Assembly (NCBI GenBank): GCA_026119935.1
Contig: JALRMH010000041.1
Coordinates: 298,284-362,283, forward strand
DNA length: 64,000 nt
Source of the DNA: Endothia cerciana
Lineage: Eukaryota > Ascomycota > Sordariomycetes > Diaporthales > Cryphonectriaceae
Direction: 5' to 3'
Positions 55,042-64,000 of the stretch are shown here, piece by piece. Positions within the stretch are counted from its first letter, which is position 1. The number at the start of each line of letters is the position of its first letter. The position numbers and the translations under genes were made by a program. The notes under the pieces were generated by a model that was not told the origin of the DNA, made no database searches, and saw nothing but the letters and a program-made list of their open reading frames with translations.

Positions 55042-55831
55042 TCAGTCGTCTAGCAAAACGAACCCGATCATTTTTGGATTGCTCAACTGTATCATGATCG
55101 TCCGGGTTGCCATCCTGGAGAAGATAATCACGTAGATTCGTACTGCGAGGCCATTAATAAAGATGGACACCACGACTGGCATCAGGAGTAGAAATGTGAT
55201 CAGAAGCAGCATCAGCGTCTTGGCCGTTCCCTTGATAACCAAGCTAGAGTAGATGGAGATATTCTTGTCTCAGGACACGTCGTACGTGGGGAGCTGGGTT
55301 TGGTCAGTAGTTTACTGAGCAGAAAGCACGCGGAGAGCCTCACCTCTCAAAATTCTCAATACCAACCAATGAATAAATTTTTGACGAGGTTGTCTAAGGC
55401 CTTAGCCGCGCTGTCACTGACTGTAGTGAGGCTGATGACTCGTGCTCGACAGCCTTCTCGACGACTATCGTGTTGCGCACAGGCACGGTATCGATGGAGG
55501 ACCGTGGCTTCTCGGGCAAGTAGACCCGGTCGACCCGGCGCTTGTTGTCGATCTCGAGGAGGTGGCCAGACAAGAGGCCGGGGTAGCCGTGGCCATGGCC
55601 GTGGCTGCTGTTGTGGGTGTACAAGGAGTAGCGGGAGCGGCGGTCGTCCTCAACCTCGTAGTCCCGCTCGACGGTGCGCTCGGTGCGCTTGGACTCGACG
55701 GCGGCCGGCGGCAGCGGCGGTGGGTGGGGAGGGGCGGGCCGGTTGGTCCTGGTGGTGCTGGCCTTGTAGCGGCGGACGGTCGGCGCGCGGCTGTAGCTGT
55801 TCTGATCTGAGGAGTGATCCAGCTCCCGCAC
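55042..55831 (-). CDS. Hypothetical two-part protein: Pro/Arg-rich exon and C-terminal membrane exon
   Basis: A GC-rich minus-strand frame (55831 to about 55400) encodes a polar, low-complexity segment with SHGHGHG and Pro runs. Further downstream a second frame (about 55270-55042) encodes a hydrophobic segment (LVIKGTAKTLMLLLITFLLL, VVSIFINGLAV) like the C-terminal membrane part of DUF6594-type fungal proteins. If spliced together they would make one protein, but the join is not evident and the GC content of the two parts differs sharply. It may be two unrelated pieces. Confidence 0.35.
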
Positions 55832-56580
55832 GTAGCTGTGTGCGCATCTAGGCGATTAGGTAGGGTTCTTGTTTCAGAATCTCCACATGGATAATAATCG
55901 TGGTACTTATCGCACCCAGTGCAATAAAATTAATAGAAAACATTCAAATCTCAAAGTTTACGAAAGCTAAATGAAGTGATGATAGAATAGACAAGTTTTT
56001 AAAATCGGTGTAGCAGGATAGGTTAAGCCCAGCGTCAAAACCTATAGAAGAGGATGGTTGAAACAGATTCCGTTCAATGAAAACTAAGGAAGGTATCTCA
56101 TCTATTTATTATTAATCAATCATATAAAGCCCCTTTAGATAGTCGGTAGATCTAACTCGAGCCAAGGGTCACAGCATTCTTTTAGGTTCACGGCTTGGGC
56201 TGGCAGGGTTGACCATCGGTTGGCCGTAGTATCCGTGGTCTTGCTCTGATATGCGAGGTACTTAGTGATACGGAAATGTGGCAGAGTGATATTTCGACTA
56301 CACCAATTCCTTGGCGTTTATCGGATCTTCCGCACAGGCGACAAGCGCAGATGGTGGTCAGACAGTGTGCAGCAACATCATTGGCTGCGTTGACTAACGG
56401 ATATGGTTAGAGGTAATTTGCGAAAGGTTTCCTGTGCAGGTCGGACATCTATATGTACTAGGTCTAAGGTCGGTGGACAGCCCTTCCATCGCCTGTCAAC
56501 TTTGGGAAGCATTCACCAACATCCCTATGCAATCTCGCCCGCTCTCAGATGTCCTATCTAGTATGTGTGCTGTGCCATCT
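55832..56580. other. AT-rich spacer
   Basis: No supported gene. Confidence 0.5.
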
Positions 56581-56750
56581 AGTAGTTTGCCGTCCTTGGC
56601 TCTGAAACTAGGTGAAGCAACACAGCCCAACTGGACACCACTTCCTCCCAAGAAAAGACGGAAGCTTAACTATGAAAACTGCAATTATTGCCGTGAAGCA
56701 AAGGCCAAAGTATGCTTTCCTACAATTGCCTATGGTGAATGTTCATAGCT
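56581..56750 (+). pseudogene. Possible Cys-cluster DNA-binding relic
   Basis: A short frame holds PPKKRRKLNYENCNYCREAK followed by a degenerate Cys end. It resembles the K-R-R-K-L-N-x-E-x-C-x-x-C-R-x-x-K-x-K-C motif of a group of unnamed fungal proteins with one Cys cluster. The second half of the motif is lost and no downstream domain is seen. Confidence 0.3.
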
Positions 56751-59143
56751 CACAAGATGTCTTGATTAGTGCATGCCAGAAGAATCTGGACGCGGAAGAT
56801 GCACCTAGAAAGGAACGTGTTGCCCCAGTCCTACAGACATTAGGGGGTATGGGAAGGAGCATAAAAATCACAGCGTACCATCTGACATGCAGACCGAAGG
56901 TGAGAGAATCTGATAGCCATCTTCTTGCTGCGATTGCGAGCAGGTTCTCACGTAATGTATTCTTCTCAGTCCCGACTTCTCCATAGGTCATTTACGACAC
57001 ACTCGGAAGTGGCTGCTCAACCTCTCATTCGGAAATACAGCATGTCACCTACGAGGATGAGTCCGTCTCCGTGGCTAGTGCATATGTGACCCAGGATTGT
57101 TCACATCAAACGCCAAAACCCTTTCGCCTCCATGAGGTCAACAGAAGGTCTGTTTTGACCCAAACACATCGCAAAAGCCAACGTGCTCATCTCATGGTGG
57201 TTTCTCACGATATCGAGGCGTCATGAAAAAAAGCTTCACTGTTCTCAGACGAATTGACGCAATGCGCCCATGACCAATGCTTCGGCAATAACCGAATTGT
57301 CTTCGAGGTTTCAGTGTCCTGGCTGCAGCTGGATATTATCATTTTCAGTAAGGATCTGTACTCAGGCCTGGCTTCGCTCTTACTAATAGGATGCGAGGGA
57401 ATTAACGAAACGTTCGACGTGGGTGAGATAAGCGAGCCGATGATCAGGATCATCGGCGAGCTACGAAATCCAGTCTGAAAACTAGATATACAAGGACACG
57501 CTTATGGCCCTTAAATAGATTCAGTTTCATAGCTCTTCAGTCGTGAATCTAGGTATTGCATTTGAATACCTGCAATAACCATACCGCTAGTCAATACTTG
57601 CACTACGACTTCTAAGAGCACCCACAGCCGCCTTCCTCGGCACAAGGGAGCGCCATGCCGACGTAGAAGGCCGGCTCGGTGACGTTGTTGTTTTATAGCT
57701 TTCAGACGGGGGGATTTACGTCAATGTGATGGTTTGACTTTGACTTGGCATCGGCCGGATGACACGAGCATGTACCTCAGCACCGCAACACTTCCCGGGG
57801 CCAGCATCATCTGGAGGTCGAAGTCGATCGAGAAGCCGAGCCGTCATTTCGCGAAGCAGCGGAGGATGAGGCCATGTGCGACCTGCGGATTTTCTTGCTT
57901 CAGCCTATGCGGGTAAAGCTGGAGGAGCAAAATGAAAGAAAAAGAGAGAAGACAGTGAGGTTCACGAAGGGGGAAAGAGAGGGAAGAGAATACATACAAG
58001 AAGCACATCAACGGGCTTCTCCCCTTTGCGTGAATGTGTTACCGATTCTAGAGGCAACCTCTGTTGACAAGTCGAAGAAAATAATGTATCAGACCAAATA
58101 TCCAGAACACTATCCAGACTTGCAAAGTACCGAGGCGTTCTCAACAGGTCACTGGGGTATGTATTATCACAGCTCAGGTCCGTAGCCATTGCTTCGTTCT
58201 GACAGCAACTAGATCATTGCCTCGAGGTGCTTCGTCAAGGAATAATATGCAATAATAACGTGGCGATCAATAGCTATTATTGTAAAAGCCCTGATAAGGT
58301 ACAAGGTAATAGGACAGAATACCGCAAGTGCATGGATTAGAATAATATCAAGGCGTGGGCTGATGCGAGAGTGGTGAAATACGAAGATATTAATCACCCC
58401 CTGCATATCTTAGTGCCGAGTAAGCAGTTTAGGAGTAGCCCTCTCGATTAAGGAAATAACACGTAAAGTAGGATAGCTGTTGAGGCAATACTCTATAAAA
58501 TGCATGATATCTGAACCAGCGCAACCTATGTTTGATTTTCACCTTCAAAATATACGCTCTGAAGACACGTTACCTAGATACTCCTGTAGTTACTCTTACT
58601 AGATAAGCCTTTTAGAACGTGATTGTTTAAGAGGTCATCTACAGGGTCTTAAGAAGCGTTCAATTACACTTATTATAAGTACTGAGACTGCCAACAGAAT
58701 CCCGGGAAATGCTCCAGCTGCCATACATTTTTGACATTGCATCTATATCAGTAATTTTACCAACACAAGAGTAAACAAGGCCGGTATATGCATGACACTG
58801 CCGCAATTGCTATATGATACTCTTACTATTGTCACTCTTATGCTGAAAGACCCCTCTAAAAATTACCGGAGCGAGAAGTTCATGCAATACAATGTTAAGA
58901 TCGTTAATTGATTACTTGTGCTCAGCCTCAGAATAATCTACAAAACAATCTCTTAAAATACCGAATTCTCTGCACCTGAAGTCGACAGGGACATTTATTA
59001 TAATACCTCACAGTCCTACCAGCATGTCAGTTTTTACTGCCCGGTTCATCATCCATCCTTTCAACTTGTCCCAACACATTTTTGCATATCGGTACACTGG
59101 CTCTCAAATCATCAAGCGAATAAGCGTTTGCAATCTGATCCTC
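56751..59143. other. Gene-poor stretch
   Basis: Many stops on both strands. Short frames at about 57230-57478 (ECAHDQCF-type) and 57874-58185 carry no motif. AT content rises toward 59 kb. Confidence 0.4.
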
Positions 59144-60744
59144 ATGTTTCAATCCATCAGAGTAGCCATATCCGGCGGTGGCTTGGCCGGGGCAACTCTT
59201 CTTCATGCTCTGCTTCAGCATCAACACCTTAATGTGCACATCTTCGAATCAGTGGCAGAATATAAGAGGCAGGTGCCGCCATTGGCGTATCTCGAAATGC
59301 TCAGACTGCATTAGAACTTATTGGTCCCTCGGCGGCGCAATGTCTCGAGCGTGCTGGAGCAGTCCCTAGTAGGTGCCCTTTAGGCTTGAAAATTGCTGAG
59401 AGCCTATCCCTTGAGTTGTGAATCGGGAACGTTTCACAACTATCAGACTCGGCTCTCGAAATATCTCGTGACACATTCTAAACAAGGGGTGGTGCGTGGA
59501 GTCCGCTTCATGCTGGCTCAGGGCGAAGGTGCAGGCAACATGATCGATGAGGCAGACGCAGCCGCTGATGGACAACGTCTCACTAGCATTGTCAACCAGG
59601 CTGCATTCCTCCGAGAGATCCTAACTAACGCTCCTCTGGAGCGTATGCACACTTCCAAGAAGCTTGACAGAGTCGTTCGAAACCTTGGACATATCATACT
59701 TCACTTCACTGACGGAACTACTCACGAGTGCGACATCCTCGTTGGGGCTGATGGCATTCACAGCACTGTTCGGAAGATCATTCTGGGAGAAGACGATCTA
59801 GTTGCTTCACCCAGGAATACCGGTGTCTGGTGCGTTATGGGCTTGAGATCGTACGCCGACGCTCAAGCTAGCATCGGAGAGGGCACTGTCAATGTTGAAG
59901 ATGCTCGAGAATACCAGTGGATCGGCGAGAATGCCTTCGCGCTGCACAATGCATTGAACCATGGTCAGGTATGTATATCTCTGAATACCTACCCTAATGA
60001 ACACAGTCGTCGCTCTTTGCTTTCTTGGAGACAAATTATCTGTCCCTGAGAGCAGTTGAAATCGTGTTATTTGTGGGCACGACTGATGTAAATATTCCTC
60101 CAGATTGTTCAGTTAGTCATTGCAACACACGAGTACGGAGCGGAGACGTCTGAACAATGGGATCGGATGGTGAGCTCTGAGGAAATCAAGAAGCTCTACA
60201 CCGACTGGCCGTCCGCATTTGAAGCAAGCCGTGATGGACGTAAGATTCCTCATACCTGTCCTTTCCTGATCCAGATTAATAGATTATTGATGGTATTCAC
60301 AGCTACTGTGTGATAAGCCCGAACAACCAGCTATGTACCTCTGGGAGCATAGACCTGCGTCTACATACGTAGATTGTCTCATCTGTGTCGTGGGCGATGC
60401 AGCCCATGCCACAACACCTTGGCAGGGTTCCGGCGGCGGCATGTCCATCGAAGACAGTTTGGTGCTGTCCACATTGTTCGGCCACGCAAAGACAGGCTCT
60501 GAGGCTCTCGTGGCGCTGAAAGTCTACGATGAGGTTCGACGCCCGTGCACGCAGCGGATCGTGGAGTCTAGTCGGGGGTACCGGGATCATCGTTATTGGG
60601 AAGGGTGAGGAGACAGGACTGGATCTGGGAAGGCTGAGGCAGAAGCTGTTACTGTGATGGGATTTTATCATTAACTTCGATGTTGCTAAGCACCGGGATG
60701 GGGCAGTCGAATCAATGGATAGGATCTTGAAGAAGGGAGTGTGA
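59144..60744 (+). pseudogene. FAD-dependent monooxygenase (salicylate hydroxylase-like), disrupted
   Basis: All blocks of a class A flavoprotein monooxygenase are present in order. AISGGGLAGATLLHALLQ is the dinucleotide fold with GxGxxG. EAGAAIGVSRNA follows, then after an intron (59369-59486) RGVRFMLAQGEG, HECDILVGADGIHSTVRKII (DG motif), IVQLVIATHEYG, and VVGDAAHATTPWQGSGGGMS (GD motif, FAD). Introns at 59369-59486 and 59969-60103 are clear. Lesions: one base missing near 59264 (frame change just before EAGAAIG), an extra G in the run 60574-60578 that shifts the frame before GTGIIV, and TGA at 60655-60657 inside the C-terminal tail, where family-like sequence (WDFIINFDVAKHRDGAVESM) resumes in frame. 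The splice near 60240-60302 also does not close. Substrate class: hydroxylated aromatics. Confidence 0.8.
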
Positions 60745-61608
60745 TTAAATACAGTTCTCCAGGTTTTTGCCCTGTTAGAGAATAGCATGGGCGCCCCGGT
60801 GTTTCTTGGGTTCGTTACTTACTACGTATCACGATACAAGATGCATTGCCTTCGAAGTGCGAGACTGTGGGTTCACACTGAGCACTGGCGTCCTTCGATG
60901 GCGGTTCTTCGCAACGCACAGCTTGTCTAAGAGGACCTTGGGAATTGCATATTGTCTTAGACAGACTCCTGTTTCATCTTAGAAAGCTTCTGAATAATGC
61001 TGTAATTAAGAAGCATGTTTGAAGGAGAGCTGTAATGATGCACTGCTAGTTCCGGACTCCTGAAAGTATTGTAGGGGTTTACGTTAGCAGAGTCAGGGAT
61101 AACTAGTATACCTTCTAATACAAAGACTGTATATCGCTGTTTCGTTGAGGCAAATGTGTAACTAGCGGTGAGGCTATTCAGGTGTGAGGTTAAATACTTA
61201 GATTGACGTTTGCAGAGCTGTGTGCTGAATCTACCTGATGGGTACCAATGTGCAATCTTATATGTCCAGCTCTTCAGACTGGATCACTTGGCTCACCAAG
61301 TGAGGCAGACCCGTGCATTGCGGGCTTGGCTAGCTAGAGCTGTAACAAGACAACAGCACCCATCTTCATCATATAACCTTTATTATAAGTTTGGAACAAG
61401 ATACCATACCTACTTATAATACAAGTCATGTAGTGGCTTTGTAATTAAAGTATTGAAAAAGTCTTTTAAGTCAAGCACATTTTTTACTTAGAGATCACTT
61501 GTGCGCGGTATGGATGTCTTGGTGTTCTCAACTGATATTGAGATTCTGCTTATGCACACAAAACCGACAATTTTACTCCGGTTCGTCCTCGGATCTAACA
61601 GGTTATTG
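60745..61608. other. Intergenic, nothing recognised
   Basis: About 860 bp, AT-rich toward its end. No supported gene. Confidence 0.5.
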
Positions 61609-62668
61609 TTATCTTCGAAGCCTCTCAGGGAGCCTGGCTCTCTTTTTAACCACACCAACAGCGCTATTATGACGAAGACCCCGAGGCCTCTTGCTGAAAT
61701 CCTGTAGAAAGCATTTTAAAAGGGAATCGCTCTTCGCCACCTCCACGGGAATAGTCTTAACCCCCCCTTTTGAGCGCAGAGTATATGTTTTGAATGCTTC
61801 AAAGTCTGTCCATACCACCACTTTGCCATTATCCGTCCGGCGGAAGTCAATTAGGTCGACGATGTTGACAAGGGTCTGCTTAAGAAGCCTTCTGCATTAT
61901 TCGGTGGTATCTCCCGGGCGTTTTCCGACGGCTTGGCACATCGACTGAAAGCCGTGGAGCTCTGCCGCTGCGTCATCTCCTCCACCTCTCTCCTTCCACT
62001 CGAGCACGGGCGGCACATAAGAAGTAAAGAAGTGCGTCTGCAGCTCATTTCGAAGAGCGCGCGCCCGCTGCTTATCGTACTCCTCGGTTCCACGTACCCA
62101 TCCCTGCGACTGCGAAAGGCGGGCCCACTCTATGCCGAAAGGTGCTGTATCATCGGGCTCAAATGCCTCTGATTTAAACTGCGAGAAGTGGCCACCGCCG
62201 CCGTAGACGGCTACATACTCTGTGGCGTCTGTAAGGGTCTTGAATTCTTTATACCTGGCCCCGGGAACGGCGTCGATCTGCATGCGACACTCGTCCCAGG
62301 TGAGGTACACGCCCGGCCGTCGGCCTTTAGCTACTGCGTAAAATTTGGAAGGGTTGGTATTGGCGTCGGAGCCGGGAGCGGTTGATGAGGAAGAGAGGGC
62401 CGTTGATGAGATTCCATTGACGGTTCTAGCTTGCGTTGTTGAAACCGGTATCAGCGCTGGTGCCGTTCTCGCTGTCCCTGATGCGTCATCGAGCAGGTCT
62501 ATATCCAAGCCAAGCCAGTCGGCAGCTTCCTGACGCGAAGGAAAGACTCTCATATTAGGGAATGAAAATTTCTCGACTGCTGTCTTGCACTTCCCCCAGT
62601 TCTCGTATAGGCCGGCTTTCGTACCATTGCGGACGGCATACCAGAGGTTTGTAGTTTCTGCTATCTAG
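61609..62668 (-). pseudogene. Tandem viroplasmin/RNase H1-N-type domain protein with an internal stop
   Basis: The minus-strand frame from about 62661 shows two copies of the small Cauli_VI / RNase H1 N-terminal fold. Copy 1: WYAVRNGTKAGLYENWGKCK, then FPSRQEAADWL. Copy 2: KFYAVAKGRRPGVYLTWDEC, then YKEFKTLTDATEYV. After ~100 more residues a TAA (61897-61899) interrupts, and the same frame continues with CRRLLKQTLVNIVDLIDFRR and VVVWTDFEAFKTYTLRSKGG to 61609. The fold binds RNA:DNA hybrids in cellular RNase H1. Here no RNase H catalytic domain follows, so this is a domain family of unknown role. The name 'viroplasmin' comes from plant pararetroviruses; nothing else viral is seen. It may be a multigene-family member or part of a mobile element. 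Confidence 0.65.
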
Positions 62669-63470
62669 CTTTTTAAGTATCGGCAATTCAGCTTAAGTAG
62701 CGGTATATAAAGTAAGTGTAGTATCGTAGAGTGAACAGCTAATAAATAAAGGTGAGGGTGCGAGCGTGTTAATGCGTTGGTATAATTTATCTGTCAGAAC
62801 ACCTATTATATAAGCCCGGCAGAGTTATAATGATATAGCGAGAACAGGCTGTCTGATTTATAGCTGCTGGGTGTCTGTTAGTACAGAGACTGATTCTTAT
62901 AGTGTGGAAAGAACTAGTGTGCTGAGTCGCTGGCTATTTGAAGGAGAATAGCCTGTGCGCTGCTAGCGCTGTTGTCTGCTAGCGCGGTAGGCTACTAGCG
63001 CTGTTGTTGTAATATTATCATCGATTCAGACTATTCTTATTTGAGTAAAGACGCAGGTCTTGCTATCTTTAAATTAAAGTATCTTTAAAGTAGAAGATAG
63101 TTTTTTTATATAGATGTTTTTTTCGCGCTAGCAAAGACCGGAGTAAAGGGATTGTTTTTTAGTTCTGCAAACTATCTTTAACTTATTTTTTAAGATTTCT
63201 GCTCTGCTCTAATTTGAAATTTTATTGCTTTTTAACAAACTACATCTTTTCTTAATTTTAAATATAGCTGATGCTATAATATATTTTAATTGCATACTTT
63301 ATTTTTTATTTTAAAAATTAATATAATAAGACTTACTGTTATAACCTATTTAATATATAAATTATAAAGAAAAAGTATAACATTAAAGCTATTTAAAATA
63401 GATTTTTCAAAGCAGGAAATATAATATTTATCTGCAAACTATAAGTTATATCTTGCCAGCGGTAGGGTTA
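62669..63470. other. Strongly AT-rich block
   Basis: From about 63040 to 63465 the sequence is largely A/T with no long open frame, like RIP-degraded or heterochromatic DNA of filamentous ascomycetes. The boundary to GC-rich sequence at about 63460 is abrupt. Confidence 0.6.
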
Positions 63471-63756
63471 GCGTCGGGCGGGCTGGCCGTGGGGACTTGG
63501 TGAAAATCCGGCGCCCGGCCCTAGCACACCCTCGGCCTTCCCCCCCCCTCTCCCTACCACAGGGTTGTCTAGATGCGGGCCGCGCAGGCTTATTCAATCA
63601 GCGCCCCTGCCGCGATCAGCCTCCTCCTTTTTGCAGCCTCTTTCCCCCTATTTCCTAGCTGCAATCTGCGTTTCTCGCTGTGGCTGTTGTTACCCGCTGT
63701 TTTAGTGTTCCTCCTCCCTACCTTTTCCAGGACCCCTGCCCGCTTCGATAAAGCAG

Positions 63757-63809
63757 CAGGGGTTTGTCACGCAGAGTGGAGTAGCTCCACTCTGCGTGAC
63801 AAACCCCTG
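63757..63809. repeat. Perfect 25-bp inverted repeat (hairpin)
   Basis: Left arm 63757-63781 (begins CAGGGGTTTGTCACG) and right arm 63785-63809 (ends CGTGACAAACCCCTG) are exact reverse complements, separated by three bases (TAG). It lies in a GC-rich tail that also holds a direct repeat AGCTACACGA (63857-63866 and 63874-63883) and a C/G-rich inverted pair (AGGGGGGTTTCG at 63822 and CGAAACCCCC at 63888). No gene explains it. The 100-codon frame crossing it (63573-63875, +) has the composition of non-coding DNA. Confidence 0.9.
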
Positions 63810-64000
63810 TCTTCCCCTTCTAGGGGGGTTTCGCTGCCCTTCAAATCTAGAGTAAAGCTACACGAGCAGGTATAGCTACACGAAGCCACGAAACCCCCTT
63901 GTCCCCCCTCCCCCCCCTCTAGGTAGGGTAAATCTAGGGTCTGGCTGGCAGTAATAATGCGGCGACGAGGAAGAGGAGGAGGAGGAGCAACAGAAGGCAC

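Noticed and set aside
63460..63490. Telomere-like TAGGGTTAG string
   Set aside because: Only about one and a half units of TTAGGG-type repeat, no array, so not evidence of a telomere.
63573..63875. 100-codon plus-strand frame through the hairpin
   Set aside because: It reads through both palindrome arms, with low-complexity composition.
1..64000. CRISPR arrays, bacterial operons, phage or prophage genes
   Set aside because: No spaced direct-repeat arrays, Shine-Dalgarno-linked gene strings or phage modules; the gene structure is eukaryotic.

Overview
This window reads as nuclear DNA of a filamentous ascomycete (Pezizomycotina, probably Sordariomycetes; the exact group is inference). Coding genes are split by short GT-AG introns of about 50-95 bp. 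The gene set is typical of such fungi: HET-domain relics, a LaeA-like methyltransferase, a secreted sedolisin, a CE1-type esterase, a QDR-like MFS exporter, an augmin HAUS6 homologue, a fungal-length bS21m and an RBM25/Snu71-like PWI protein. There is no operon structure and no convincing biosynthetic cluster, CRISPR array, tRNA or rRNA.

Layout. 0-7 kb is mixed: an intact SDR-like protein, a hotdog thioesterase and an SGNH hydrolase lie around a frameshifted P-loop sulfotransferase and a head-to-head pair of truncated genes (aspartic protease C-half and HET C-half) that share an apparent breakpoint near 4.4 kb. 7.5-31 kb is the conserved core: alpha/beta hydrolase, MFS exporter, double GFA-domain protein, a 492-aa unknown, a peroxisomal (SKL) crotonase, PWI splicing protein, bS21m, LaeA-like methyltransferase, HAUS6, a class I methyltransferase and a Gfo/Idh/MocA oxidoreductase. 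One strongly decayed 3'-5' exonuclease relic sits inside it (21.7-22.5 kb). 32.7-35.1 kb is a second, nearly full-length but broken HET gene. 36-47 kb carries a five-exon sedolisin, a coiled-coil unknown, an interrupted conserved ORF, a four-exon secreted esterase and a METTL21-like methyltransferase.

47-64 kb is gene-poor and relic-rich: a decayed unknown gene, an 83-aa small membrane protein, an FAD monooxygenase pseudogene, and a tandem viroplasmin/RNase H1-N-type ORF with an internal stop. It ends in an AT-rich block followed by a GC-rich tail containing a perfect 25-bp hairpin. This looks like an accessory or repeat-associated compartment beside a conserved one (inference).

Exon joins given below were made by eye from splice signals, reading-frame closure and family motifs; where the frame could not be closed this is stated. 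Family names rest on motif recognition, not on a database search.
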